The notes: generated by a model not told the origin, from the letters alone. A stretch of DNA of 64,000 nucleotides from Synechococcus sp. ROS8604 (GCF_014279655.1 NZ_CP047946.1:868001-932000), one strand, 5' to 3'. Shown: positions 26,458 through 35,853, counted from the first letter of the stretch. Numbers and translations: made by a program.

Positions 26458-28035
26458 ATGACACCATTCGATCGGCGATTAAATACAACACTTGGCGAGA
26501 TTTGCGATATAGCAAGTGGCGCAGGCTTTCCAAAGCATCTTCAGGGAAAAACGGAAGGTGAATTAGCATTTGCCAAAGTTTCCGACATTTCGGAAGCCGT
26601 TAAATCTGGTCAGCCCCTAACAACTACAAAAAATTACATCACCACAGAGGTTTCCAAGGAATTAAGGGCAAAAGTATTTCCACCCGGCTCAACCTTATTT
26701 GCAAAGATTGGAGAAGCAATTCGCCTCAATAGAAGGGTAATTACAGCCATCAACTGCTGTGCAGATAACAACGTAATGGCAGTTGTGCCGAACAAAGAGA
26801 TAAGCGATAAATTCATTTTCTACTTCTTAAGGACGATTTCCTTCGTTGATGCCTCAAGAGCAACAACTGTTCCTTCAATACGGAAAAGCGATGTCGAGTG
26901 CATCGAAATCAACCTACCGCCACTGCAGGAGCAACACCGCATCGCCGACAAGCTCGAAACCACGCTCGCCGCCGTTGAAGCCTGCAGACAAAAGCTCAAC
27001 AATGCCGCCGAAACCATCCAGCGATTCCGCCAATCCGTTCTGGCCGCAGCTGTTTCTGGTGAGCTGACGAGGGAGTGGAGAGAAGAGAGGGGGATTGAAG
27101 GGGAGTGGCCCAAAGTTTCACTATCAGACCACGTCACCAAACCCGCTTATGGGACATCGTCCAAATCCAGTCCCTCAGGATTGGTACCAGTGCTTCGGAT
27201 GGGAAATATTCAAAACATGAAACTTGACTGGGGAGATCTGGTTTACACATCAGCTGCAGAAGAGATCGAAAAATACCAACTCAAAAAAGGCGATGTCCTT
27301 TTTAATCGAACAAATAGCCCAGAGCTTGTAGGCAAGACTGCTATTTACAATGCCGAAAGACAAGCCATATACGCGGGATATCTAATCAGAGTCAGATGCA
27401 ACAACACATTGCTCCCGGAATACTTAAATTTCAGCTTGAACTCGCCGCAGGGCAGGCACTATTGCTGGAGGGTGAAGTCAGACGGTGTGAGCCAGTCCAA
27501 TATCAACTCAAAAAAACTCGGATCTTACAAATTTGGCCTACCTAGCATTGAAGAGCAGGAAGAGCTATGTCAGCAGATAAACCTCTTACTTAGTAACGGC
27601 GAAGAGATCGAGCTGAAGATCCAATACTCATTGCGAGTTCTCAACAACTTCACCAAAGCATTACTTGCCAAAGCCTTCCGCGGCGAGCTTGTCCCGCAAG
27701 ACCACAACGACGAGCCGGCCTCAGTGCTGCTGGAACGGATCAAAGCCCAACGTGAAGCAGAAGCAGCAAACAAAAAGCCAGCCAAGCGAGGCAGAAAGAA
27801 GAAGGCTGATGCTGCTCAGCTCGCCATTCCTGACGGCATTGCCGACAACCACCTCGCCAAGGTGCTTGAAGAATGCGGGCCCCTTAGTGAATTAGCTCTG
27901 CTTGCCGCTTCAGGGCTTGAACCTCGAATATTTAAGTTGCAGCTGGCGAAAGAGCTCAGCGTTAATGGGCTCATGCAGGTCGATTTGCATGGCGAAGCTG
28001 CCTATGCCGATGCAGCCTGGGAGGAGGAGTTATGA
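26458..28035 (+). CDS. hsdS: Type I restriction-modification specificity subunit with C-terminal extension
   Basis: 525 residues. Two target-recognition domains alternate with conserved helices: TRD1 (~1-150), LPPLQEQHRIADKLETTLAA (~158), TRD2 (~215-355) and LPSIEEQEELCQQI (~362), then a closing helix with FRGELVPQD. These define the bipartite DNA site. Beyond the normal end (~435) there is an extra ~85 residues: a basic linker (KKPAKRGRKKK) and a small helical domain ending DAAWEEEL that looks like a winged helix. This extension is longer than in many HsdS proteins and could contact DNA or the partner Mrr protein. The stop overlaps the next start by four bases (ATGA). Confidence 0.92.
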   Translation: MTPFDRRLNTTLGEICDIASGAGFPKHLQGKTEGELAFAKVSDISEAVKSGQPLTTTKNYITTEVSKELRAKVFPPGSTLFAKIGEAIRLNRRVITAINCCADNNVMAVVPNKEISDKFIFYFLRTISFVDASRATTVPSIRKSDVECIEINLPPLQEQHRIADKLETTLAAVEACRQKLNNAAETIQRFRQSVLAAAVSGELTREWREERGIEGEWPKVSLSDHVTKPAYGTSSKSSPSGLVPVLRMGNIQNMKLDWGDLVYTSAAEEIEKYQLKKGDVLFNRTNSPELVGKTAIYNAERQAIYAGYLIRVRCNNTLLPEYLNFSLNSPQGRHYCWRVKSDGVSQSNINSKKLGSYKFGLPSIEEQEELCQQINLLLSNGEEIELKIQYSLRVLNNFTKALLAKAFRGELVPQDHNDEPASVLLERIKAQREAEAANKKPAKRGRKKKADAAQLAIPDGIADNHLAKVLEECGPLSELALLAASGLEPRIFKLQLAKELSVNGLMQVDLHGEAAYADAAWEEEL

Positions 28036-28979
28036 GCGAAGAAACAGGTTTGGTCGAAATCCCGAAGTGGCATCAATTCATGCTCCCTCTGCTGAAGGTG
28101 CTTCAGGAACGTGGTGAGCTTTCACGCAATGACGCCATCGAAGCTGTCGTTCAAAAGGTGGGCCTGAGCGAAGAACAAATGGCCCTTAGCCAAGAAAGCA
28201 ATGGCAAAAGCATCGTGCGTGGCCGTATTGGCTGGGCATCGTCTTATCTGCGATCAGCTGGTGCATTGATTGGTCCAAAACGCGGTTACTTCGCCTTAGG
28301 TCCCAATGCCCAAAACCTCTTTGGCCTCAATAGGCCCATCAAACGTGCTGACCTCACGGGCTTCAAGGAATGGCAGGACCACGAAGCTTCTAAGCAAGCC
28401 AAGAACCACGCATCATCCGACTCCACTGCCGACATCAACACAGAAGACAGCACTCCAGAAGATCTGATCGAAGCGGGGGTCAAGCAGATCAAGGAGCAGT
28501 TGGTTTCTGACCTGCTGGATCAGATGAAAGAGATGGATCCTCACGACTTTGAAGGCTTGGTTTTAGACGTACTCCCTGCCATGGGCTACGGCGGTGGTTC
28601 CAGGCAAGCAATGCAAGGAGTGCCGCGTGGACCAGATGGAGGCATCGACGGCAAGATCAACGAAGACAAGCTCGGCCTTGATCAGATCTATATGCAGGCC
28701 AAGCGCTATTCAGAAAACTCAGTCTCAAGCGAGAAGGTGCAAGCTTTCGTTGGTGCCATGACCTCAGGCGGCTGCAGAAAGGGAGTCTTTGTGACCACTA
28801 GCAAGTTCACTGCTGATGCGATCCGCTTCGCCAACAGCATTCGCGATCCACGCCTTGTTCTTGTCGATGGCGACAAACTCGCCAACTTGATGATTCAGCA
28901 CGGGGTTGGCATCCAAACCAAAGAGGTGATCAAGATCTCCAAGATTGATCTCGACTTCTTCTCAGGTGGTGGTGATTAG
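28032..28979 (+). CDS. mrr: Mrr-type restriction endonuclease
   Basis: 315 residues. An N-terminal winged-helix Mrr_N-type domain (~8-95) and an acidic linker precede the Mrr catalytic domain (~170-290) of the PD-(D/E)xK fold: VLPAMGYGG, GPDGGIDGKI with the catalytic Asp, and IYMQAKRY with the Gln-x-Lys pair. A conserved FVTTSKFTADA strand-helix unit follows. Mrr enzymes typically cut methylated DNA. The start overlaps the hsdS stop by four bases, so it is translated with the type I system. It may supply a second cleavage activity or target foreign methylation patterns. All expected catalytic residues appear to be present. Confidence 0.92.
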   Translation: MSEETGLVEIPKWHQFMLPLLKVLQERGELSRNDAIEAVVQKVGLSEEQMALSQESNGKSIVRGRIGWASSYLRSAGALIGPKRGYFALGPNAQNLFGLNRPIKRADLTGFKEWQDHEASKQAKNHASSDSTADINTEDSTPEDLIEAGVKQIKEQLVSDLLDQMKEMDPHDFEGLVLDVLPAMGYGGGSRQAMQGVPRGPDGGIDGKINEDKLGLDQIYMQAKRYSENSVSSEKVQAFVGAMTSGGCRKGVFVTTSKFTADAIRFANSIRDPRLVLVDGDKLANLMIQHGVGIQTKEVIKISKIDLDFFSGGGD

Positions 28980-29104
28980 GGAGGGAATATGCGCATCACA
29001 TCTTTTAACTGGCAACTTCAGAGGCGACACTCACTCAAATCACGACTAACAAGCTATATAAATATGTTTCTTTATCATTTAACTGAGACACAACTTCTTC
29101 ATTA

Positions 29105-30730
29105 ATGGTGATGAAACGAAATTCTCGATCCACTCTTGAAGCCAGGATGGCAATCGTGGCCTTTACGGAGTCAATTGCAGCTTCATTTGCTTGTAATAGC
29201 TATGCTTGTGTTAATACCACAGACTATTCTGTATTTCCTGAGGAGCTCTGTTCTCTTGAGACATATAAGGAATTACTGCCTGATAAAACTTATGATTTGA
29301 TAACTCTTTGTTCTCCGCTGGGGCTTAAGGCGTCAAGTACAGGGCAAATTAAAATTCGCCATGCAAATGCCTCGTGGAACCAGTTGTATGAAGCATTGCC
29401 TAGCCTAAGCCCAGAGGGAGTATGTCTTAGTATCGTAGAACCAAACTTCTTCAATTGCCATGGCAATGATGAATTCAGGGAATACTTAAATTCTCTTGGC
29501 TTCTTTATTAAAGCAGTTTTTCGCCTGCCTAAAGATGCACTCGCTCAGACTTTAATTAGACCCATTGTGTTGCTAGTGTCAAGAAAGCAATCAGAAAATA
29601 TTTTTGTATCTGAGATTATTCATCAGGAGCAAGCAAGAGAAATAGTCTCAAGGCTTAAGAAAGGCAATCAGGGTGCCTCTCTATCGGAAGGCGTGCTTGT
29701 TCGAAATTCACAATTCACTGGTATTGATTATTTAAGTGCAACGCTGAAAATCAATAGTCTTCAATCTCAGTACAAGACATATACCACCTCAACTATTGGC
29801 GAGCTGTCTATTGAAATCAATACCTGCAAGCCTGGATGCAACTTTACTGAGATAGAAAATGCCATCTATCTCAGTGCAGGAAGCTTAAAAGTAATCACCT
29901 CTTTCGCAGAGTTGCCTGACAATCATCGTTTTATCACTCAGATTGTTTTCAAAGACTTTGTCCGATGTGAGTATATTAAATGCTTCTTGGAGACGGAATA
30001 TGGTCGTCTAATTCTTGAATCCGCATCGTCTGGCTCGGCAGTAAAGACATTGAGGCGAAGTGCTCTTGATTCGCTCTTGGTGCCGGAGCCTTCAATTGAG
30101 GAACAAGAGACGATCATTAAGTCGTCGGAAGTGCTACAGCGACTTACTAAAGCTATTAAGGAGTTTGAGCAAGACCTTGCTGTTAACCCGAAAAATGCCA
30201 GAGATATTATCGGACATGCTACGAATATGCTTGCTCAGATAGGCAAGATCACACTCGCTGAGCATGTTCGAGATCTAATCAGATCTGGCGAATCAAGACA
30301 GGTTGAATTTAAGCAAACCCTGTCTTGGGATGTTCGAAAAGGTGAAAAGTCAAAAGAAATTGAGAAGTCAACACTTAAAAATATTGTTGCTTTTATGAAC
30401 TCCGCTGGGGGTACATTACTTATTGGAGTCCATGATAATGGCGACATACTTGGTATTGACGAGGAAGTGAATCGCATTCGCCAAGGATCATTGGACAAAT
30501 TTATGCTCCATCTGAATAATTTAATAAGTTCACGAATTGGAGAGCAGTTCTACCCATTCATCTCAATAGAGATAGCTACTCTTGATGAAAAGAGAATCCT
30601 TTGTATTAACTGCAAGTCATCTCAGGAACCTTCCTATCTTGATGAAAATGATTTTTATATAAAAACACACCCTGCAACAGCTCTTCTTCAAGGCTCGAAG
30701 TTGATTGATTATGTTAGGAATCATTTTTGA
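29105..30730 (+). CDS. Fusion of degenerate methylase-like region, specificity-like region and AlbA_2 domain
   Basis: 541 residues in three parts. Residues ~20-185 resemble the late half of an N6-adenine methylase: LITLCSPLGL sits where NPPF/Y should be, and LPKDALAQTLIRPIVLLVS follows, so the catalytic motif is lost. Residues ~205-365 resemble an HsdS half (YIKCFLETEYGRLILESASS, LRRSALDSLLVPEPSIEEQE and a helix). Residues ~384-530 form an AlbA_2 (Schlafen-type) domain with ESRQVEFKQTL, NIVAFMNSAGGTLLIGV and FYIKTHPATALL. Such a protein might recognise DNA without methylating it and signal through AlbA_2. It follows the mrr gene by 125 bases on the same strand and may be expressed separately. 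Base composition is more AT-rich than the hsd genes. Confidence 0.8.
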   Translation: MVMKRNSRSTLEARMAIVAFTESIAASFACNSYACVNTTDYSVFPEELCSLETYKELLPDKTYDLITLCSPLGLKASSTGQIKIRHANASWNQLYEALPSLSPEGVCLSIVEPNFFNCHGNDEFREYLNSLGFFIKAVFRLPKDALAQTLIRPIVLLVSRKQSENIFVSEIIHQEQAREIVSRLKKGNQGASLSEGVLVRNSQFTGIDYLSATLKINSLQSQYKTYTTSTIGELSIEINTCKPGCNFTEIENAIYLSAGSLKVITSFAELPDNHRFITQIVFKDFVRCEYIKCFLETEYGRLILESASSGSAVKTLRRSALDSLLVPEPSIEEQETIIKSSEVLQRLTKAIKEFEQDLAVNPKNARDIIGHATNMLAQIGKITLAEHVRDLIRSGESRQVEFKQTLSWDVRKGEKSKEIEKSTLKNIVAFMNSAGGTLLIGVHDNGDILGIDEEVNRIRQGSLDKFMLHLNNLISSRIGEQFYPFISIEIATLDEKRILCINCKSSQEPSYLDENDFYIKTHPATALLQGSKLIDYVRNHF

Positions 30731-30937
30731 CCTAGTTTTGCGTACAGCTTTATTTCGCTTTTCCCAAGCGCTATTTCTGACCTTTTTAAAGGGAAGCACT
30801 TTAAGTGTACGCCGTCTACAAGGATCCTTTTTTTAACCATGATGCTTCAATTAATAATTGCTTGATTTAAATGAGTGTATTTTTTTAGACAGGAGTTTTT
30901 GCGAATACTGCCCTGTTACTACGAATAAATTGATCTT

Positions 30938-33496
30938 TTAATTTTCTGGAAGAGTAGTAATTGGCAGGAATTTCTGGATGCTTTGACTACGTTCTAAATC
31001 TCTTGACGCGAAATACCGATAGGTGTGATCACTGGGCTGATGCCTTGTTGGACCAGGCATATAACTGCCAGTAAGTGCGAGATAACGCGCAAGGGGTAGT
31101 GGGAGATAGGCCTGAGCGTCGTACAAACGATCTAGTTGGCCTCTGTCTTGATCCGTGAAGCCAAATGGCCAAAGACCATCGGTAGCAATCACCAAGGCAT
31201 GCAGAGCTACCCGATTGAAGTGGCAGCTGCTGAACTCCGCTCCGTTAACTGGATCAATGCTGTGCCAGCGCCTTTTACCGCGAGCAGTGATCTCTGAATC
31301 AATTTTCAAGCTGATTGGTGCTCGGTATTGCTCTGGTAGTGGCTGCGTTGGCTTCCAATGATGATCCAGGCCTCGTCTTCCACATACTCGATCCGATAAA
31401 CGACGACCCCTTAGACCCGTAGGCCAAGTCGATCCGGCATCGCAAGCCAGTGGCTTGTCCAGTACCCACGACGCATGACGGGGGTCAGGAATCCAGTCCG
31501 ACTGCTCTACAAGCGATAGACCACAAGCTTCAGATAGTGCCCTGATATCACCGTTGAAGCGCCAGCCTCGGGGCATGTCGGGACAACTTGGCGGAACTGA
31601 ACGTACCGTGAGCTTCAGCTGATGTGCGCAAGCCAGAACGGCCATCAAACGGCGCGCACCGAGTAACCCCACGAGCTGTGCTCCACCTCCTTCAAGTTGC
31701 ACCAACCGTGGATCAATGGCCTGAATTTGCCAACGGCCATTGATGCTTTCCAGACCCTCTTCGAGCCATCCCCCTTCGCACCATCCACGCAAAACAGCTT
31801 CCGCAAATCCCGGCCATTCATTTGGTTTGTTGCGCAGTTGGCTGTAAAGGGCATAAAAATCGCGACGAGGAAGAGATCCACGTCGTTGGAACAATGCCGA
31901 GAGGCTCTCCAGCATCTGCTGTTCAAACAGATGGTTGACGTTGTAGTCATGCTCATGAATTCGCTGCCATGCCCATCTCAATTCGGCTTCATCGAGGTGA
32001 ATGCTCGGGGACAATGATGGAGGGAGAGAAAGGGGTCCAAGTTTTAATTCCCAGTCCTCACGGAAGGCCAAATGATGTTTTCGGCGAAATGGAAGCGATG
32101 CATCAAGTGCAGCCAATCGGATCGTTCGTTCTTGGAGGCTGCCATCGTTGAAAGCTGCCTCAAGCACTGCAGCGCCTATTGGAAGCTCCTTTAATCGACG
32201 CAGCTTGGAGGAAGGTTCCCAAAGCTGACGCTCAGCTTCGCTTGCTCGATCGTTGAATTTTTCGTAGAGCCCACAGGTTTGATCGGCAAAGCGTATTTGG
32301 ACTAATTCCGCTGAAAGTCCTTCCGGAATCGCTAGAAGGGGTAATCCAAGCCCTGATGCTAAGTAACCTTTTCCCTCAGCCAATCGAACTCCCCCACGAT
32401 TACTAATCCGGGGTTCCTGCAAAACAACTGCAGGTGAGATAGATCCCATTTGGGAAACAACATGCTGCAATGCGTGATGAGATTCTTCGCTTTGTATTTC
32501 AAAGCCCTGCCATCGGTCGTCATCAAAATCCAGTGGCAGAGATTCTGCTCCGCAGTTTTGAAGCAAGGAAGCAAATTTTTCTTGAACCAAGACGTGCGTC
32601 GCATCGCTGAGCTGCTCGAGGCGGAGCAGCCGAAGCAAGCGCAGTTCGGGATCCATCGCGAAAGGCAGAACTCCCGTGTTTAACCAAGGATGAAGTGTGT
32701 CGCCTGAGATTTCCGGTTCATCAAGAGCGCGAAAACCAGCTTCTAAAGGCGCATACAACTCGTCTTCGGGATCCTGCGGAACAACTAATGCCTGGTCAGC
32801 CAGCCAGTCCGAGGTGGCATCTATTCTAAATTCTTCTGGAATGGATTGGCCTGGGCTGTGAAGCAGCAATAGACCAAAAGCATAATCGAGGTCTTTTAAA
32901 AGCAGTGGACCAAGTGATCCGCGAGCAGCCTCAATGTTGCTTTCTTCTATTGGTTCTATCTCTATTGATATAGAGCTACTCTCGGAATCCTTCAGATCCG
33001 GCTCTTCTTGTACTGCAGGTGCTGATAACACTTGCACATCAGCAGGCAGTAAGGGCTCCTTTTCTTCTTCATTTCGGCCAAGAAGCTGTAATGCCTGGCG
33101 CTTGATTTGCCTAAGCCGCATCACAATTGGTAGCAATCTGGCCAACTTGATCACCCATGGCGTCAAGCCACCAGGACTTGGCTCGTCGATGATCGATGCC
33201 GTTTCGTCAAGTCCCGTCTCGAGATCCCCAACGATTTCGGCGATGCGGGCATTAAGAGCATGGATTCGTATCCGGCTTTCCGCTTCGTCTCTTAGGTCGT
33301 TTTCGATATCCTGCAATTGTGATTGCAAATCAAGAATTAGTTTCTGGCGTCTTGAGTCGTGTCCTTTTAATGCACTACGTGAGCGGTTGGCACTGACAAG
33401 TAATTTCCTAGCGCGCAAATACTCCTCCATGAGATTTTCTGGTGGAGGGTTAGTTGGAAGATTGCTGGCGTCATATGGATCAGTATTGTTTTTCAT
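30938..33496 (-). CDS. Large hypothetical protein, third gene of an unknown operon (852 aa)
   Basis: About 852 residues from ATG 33496, which has AGGTGAG upstream. The alternative GTG at 33508 overlaps the preceding stop. The N-terminal ~140 residues are a helical, partly coiled-coil domain homologous to the 159-residue product at 33934-34413: both have ENDL..EA..R...HA.N and GL..W. An acidic linker (~145-205) follows, then ~650 residues rich in Leu, Arg and Trp with no motif that I recognise. The middle region around 500-560 has winged-helix character (LPRRDFYALYSQLRNKPNEW, then AVLRGWCEGGWLEEG). No nuclease, kinase, helicase or transmembrane motif is evident. Position inside a defence island suggests, but does not show, a defence role. 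Confidence 0.75.
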   Translation of the reverse strand: MKNNTDPYDASNLPTNPPPENLMEEYLRARKLLVSANRSRSALKGHDSRRQKLILDLQSQLQDIENDLRDEAESRIRIHALNARIAEIVGDLETGLDETASIIDEPSPGGLTPWVIKLARLLPIVMRLRQIKRQALQLLGRNEEEKEPLLPADVQVLSAPAVQEEPDLKDSESSSISIEIEPIEESNIEAARGSLGPLLLKDLDYAFGLLLLHSPGQSIPEEFRIDATSDWLADQALVVPQDPEDELYAPLEAGFRALDEPEISGDTLHPWLNTGVLPFAMDPELRLLRLLRLEQLSDATHVLVQEKFASLLQNCGAESLPLDFDDDRWQGFEIQSEESHHALQHVVSQMGSISPAVVLQEPRISNRGGVRLAEGKGYLASGLGLPLLAIPEGLSAELVQIRFADQTCGLYEKFNDRASEAERQLWEPSSKLRRLKELPIGAAVLEAAFNDGSLQERTIRLAALDASLPFRRKHHLAFREDWELKLGPLSLPPSLSPSIHLDEAELRWAWQRIHEHDYNVNHLFEQQMLESLSALFQRRGSLPRRDFYALYSQLRNKPNEWPGFAEAVLRGWCEGGWLEEGLESINGRWQIQAIDPRLVQLEGGGAQLVGLLGARRLMAVLACAHQLKLTVRSVPPSCPDMPRGWRFNGDIRALSEACGLSLVEQSDWIPDPRHASWVLDKPLACDAGSTWPTGLRGRRLSDRVCGRRGLDHHWKPTQPLPEQYRAPISLKIDSEITARGKRRWHSIDPVNGAEFSSCHFNRVALHALVIATDGLWPFGFTDQDRGQLDRLYDAQAYLPLPLARYLALTGSYMPGPTRHQPSDHTYRYFASRDLERSQSIQKFLPITTLPEN

Positions 33497-33500
33497 CGCA

Positions 33501-33941
33501 TCACTCACCTACAAGATCTTCAATTAAAGACAACAGTTCTGCTTTGCTAAACGCGTGTAATGGAGTCGGTGGAGCAACTACTCCTTTGGAATCAAGCCTC
33601 GCAATGATTTCTTTTTTATTCATTCGTGAATAGCCACGAATTCCATTCTTTTTGCATAGATAAATTAGATCAGCCCTTAGCTGCTTCTCAAAACTTGGCT
33701 GGCCTTGCAATAGAGGACGAGGGGAAATCGAATCCTCATTTTTATGATCTACCTGCTGACCATCTTCTCTTGCTTCCTGATCAAGAATCGCCCGCGTACG
33801 CTGAAGGTGCTCGCCGATCGACCGGTAAAGCCTGGCGTCACTTCGAGCAAGCTCTTGATTAGCCGCCAAAAACATATCGGCAAGAGAACCGTTTGACTCC
33901 TTTGTGGGATTGAGGCTTGCTTGATCTGGAATATCAGCCAT
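33501..33941 (-). CDS. Rho-N/SAP-like domain protein, second gene of the unknown operon
   Basis: 146 residues. The N-terminal half is helical (SLADMFLAANQELARSDARL and on). The C-terminal half carries a motif of the Rho-N/SAP type (LRADLIYLCKKNGIRGYSRM followed by NKKEIIARL), and the extreme C-terminus looks like part of a second one (FSKAELLSLIEDLVGE). These small helix-extended-loop-helix folds bind nucleic acid. The start overlaps the upstream stop by eight bases (ATGGCTGA). The stop overlaps the GTG alternative of the next gene by eight bases. This compact arrangement implies coordinated expression and probably a complex of the three products. Confidence 0.75.
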   Translation of the reverse strand: MADIPDQASLNPTKESNGSLADMFLAANQELARSDARLYRSIGEHLQRTRAILDQEAREDGQQVDHKNEDSISPRPLLQGQPSFEKQLRADLIYLCKKNGIRGYSRMNKKEIIARLDSKGVVAPPTPLHAFSKAELLSLIEDLVGE

Positions 33942-34413
33942 TGAAAGTATTTTGGTCAGTCACAACAGGCAGGCTTTGTTGTCTTTGTTTAAAAGCGCGC
34001 CAACGTTTCTTGATAGATTTCAACCGTTCAATCCATGTACTCAGACCAGTGCGAGGAGTTTTGTGAGCGGATTCAACAGAATTTGATATCTCCTCAGTAA
34101 AACCATCAACTTCCTTGAGAACAGCCAGTAGTTTCTCGTTCATGGCATGCAATTGCATGCGAGTTTGAGCTTCAATAACCAAATCATTTTCTAGTCTTTC
34201 AATCTCGGCACGAACCTCAAGGATGATGCGTTTTTTATCGTCCATGCTGCTGCGCCAAAGTCCACGAGCAGTATTGGTCTCATTCAGGGCTTGCAGTAGT
34301 GCTGGGTATAGTGTCTCTAATGCCTCTGCTTTAGGAGCCCTGGGGAACTCTTTTGCAGATCGGAATGCTGGCATTAAACATTGATTTGCGTGTTGCAATG
34401 CAGTGCCAGTCAT
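33934..34413 (-). CDS. Coiled-coil protein, first gene of the unknown operon
   Basis: 159 residues. Residues ~36-148 align with residues ~32-144 of the large third-gene product, with one short gap: a long charged helix (RIILEVRAEIERLENDL), the block EAQTRMQLHAMN, an acidic-turn segment, then GLSTWIERL and a basic helix (KKRWRAFKQRQQSL). The protein is therefore essentially a free-standing copy of the large protein's N-terminal domain. The arrangement suggests hetero-oligomerisation through this domain. No Shine-Dalgarno sequence is obvious before the ATG. No known family is recognised. Confidence 0.72.
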   Translation of the reverse strand: MTGTALQHANQCLMPAFRSAKEFPRAPKAEALETLYPALLQALNETNTARGLWRSSMDDKKRIILEVRAEIERLENDLVIEAQTRMQLHAMNEKLLAVLKEVDGFTEEISNSVESAHKTPRTGLSTWIERLKSIKKRWRAFKQRQQSLPVVTDQNTFNG

Positions 34414-34917
34414 GATTTTAGGAAAGCGCGAAAGAAGTACGTGATTTCTTTGACCGCGATTATCTCACGATTTCTGCGATTTCAGTACTTGTTTCGGTCG
34501 ATCAGATTCTTGGCTTGATTTACCCTTTTCAGGCGCCTAGATCACTCTGCTGTATCCACTGCTACAACGAGTTGCTTCATCTGGCCTGGCTGTTAGCGGC
34601 TGCGATGTGGGTATTGATGTCGCTTAGAGGGGTACCAGCCTCTATTCATCGCTCTTGTGCAGCACAAATGCGAAGCGTTTGGACGCAGAGCAATTATTTT
34701 GCCGAATCTTTATAACTTTATCCATAAGGCTTTAGGAGTTATAATCTATTGCTTTTGCCTAAGACAGGTGGATATACGACTTACGCTTTTTGCCTTTTAG
34801 ATATTGACTTTATAGCTTACTTAGGTGATGTAATGAGCCTGCTATGTCAAACAGTTCCTTTCTGACTATTATTGAGTGGGGCGATTCGAGGCTGCTATTC
34901 GGCTTGGTTTGTTTTCC
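34414..34917. other. Intergenic region, about 500 bases
   Basis: No convincing gene. A short plus-strand frame at 34515-34715 has poor protein character. The region should contain the promoter of the three-gene operon. One half of an 18-bp near-repeat (34875-34892, one mismatch to 37142-37159) lies at its right end. The sequence is AT-rich. Confidence 0.45.
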
Positions 34918-35853
34918 TTAATTAGAAAGTAATGGAACAACGTCAATGGTGATACTTCCATCTTCATCACGTCTCATGTCATAGATCATTCCTTTCATGT
35001 AACCCTGTAAGGAGACAAGAAAGTCCTGCTCTTGTTGGGTGGGATTCTGAATAAACGATGTCACCAGACGAAGTGAGAGCCCAACAGAACCTAAAAGTCC
35101 TAGGGGAGCCATAACCACTGATAGGCCAGGTACCATCAACAGAAGTACTGCGAGAAAAACCGAAACAGGTAAAGCACCAGCAGCTATTAATCCACTACGT
35201 TTCAAGATATCCATCAGAATTTCTTTCTTCTGATCATTTGATCCGTTGATCAGCTCTTCCCTTTGGATTAAAAACATATCCAAAGCGGTGATTGCTGCTG
35301 CATAGGCAGATGCTTCAAAAGCATTCCCAAGCGTCCTCTGCCAAAATTCTTGAGTTCTAACAGTTGTCAGAAAGGCGTCAAAGTGGTTGTCAAAACTGGC
35401 CGTCACTCTTTCGGTAATAGTCATGTTCTCAGAACTTCGGGAACGATTTGCTGAACCGTCTTCCCAAATAGCATTTTTGGGGTCAGAGGCCCTATCTGGG
35501 TTGTTGAACTGACTTTCTACGTGTGACCATTGTTTCCCCTGGGGGTCACCACCTTTGAGGTATTGATCTACGACGTGCGTACCGTATCTAGTTAGTTCAT
35601 CAGGAAGTGCCCGAACAGCATCAACAGTACTGATGCCATGGTTTTTCATTGCACTGGTGATACGAGTCACCTGGCTTGGGTCAAATGGGATATCTGCGAA
35701 TCGACTTAGGGACGATCCGATTGCACCCACACCAACTGTTGCAACTGCAGTTGCTTTGTCTGCAAGTGGTTGAGCCTTGATCAGCGCCGACTTGACCGCA
35801 CCTTTTATACCTATCGATGCCTTGGCCTGTATCTGTTGGATATGTTCAGACAT
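34918..35853 (-). CDS. Hypothetical membrane protein (311 aa)
   Basis: 311 residues, family not recognised. The N-terminal ~190 residues are soluble and helical, with an Ala/Val/Gly-rich segment near 30-50 and a charged, Asn/Ser-rich linker. Two adjacent hydrophobic segments (~232-275: GALPVSVFLAVLLLMVPGLS and MAPLGLLGSVGLSLRLV) form a predicted membrane hairpin, followed by a short charged C-terminal tail. The layout, with a large soluble part and a C-terminal hairpin, is seen in some membrane-acting effectors, but no homologous motif supports that. Its nearest neighbour on the same strand is the second membrane protein at 36204-36842, 350 bases upstream. Confidence 0.65.
   Translation of the reverse strand: MSEHIQQIQAKASIGIKGAVKSALIKAQPLADKATAVATVGVGAIGSSLSRFADIPFDPSQVTRITSAMKNHGISTVDAVRALPDELTRYGTHVVDQYLKGGDPQGKQWSHVESQFNNPDRASDPKNAIWEDGSANRSRSSENMTITERVTASFDNHFDAFLTTVRTQEFWQRTLGNAFEASAYAAAITALDMFLIQREELINGSNDQKKEILMDILKRSGLIAAGALPVSVFLAVLLLMVPGLSVVMAPLGLLGSVGLSLRLVTSFIQNPTQQEQDFLVSLQGYMKGMIYDMRRDEDGSITIDVVPLLSN

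Noticed and set aside
32934-33527. Plus-strand frame of 197 residues
   Set aside because: It is the reverse of the N-terminus of the large minus-strand gene; its Ser/Leu/Ile/Arg-rich composition is that of a shadow frame.
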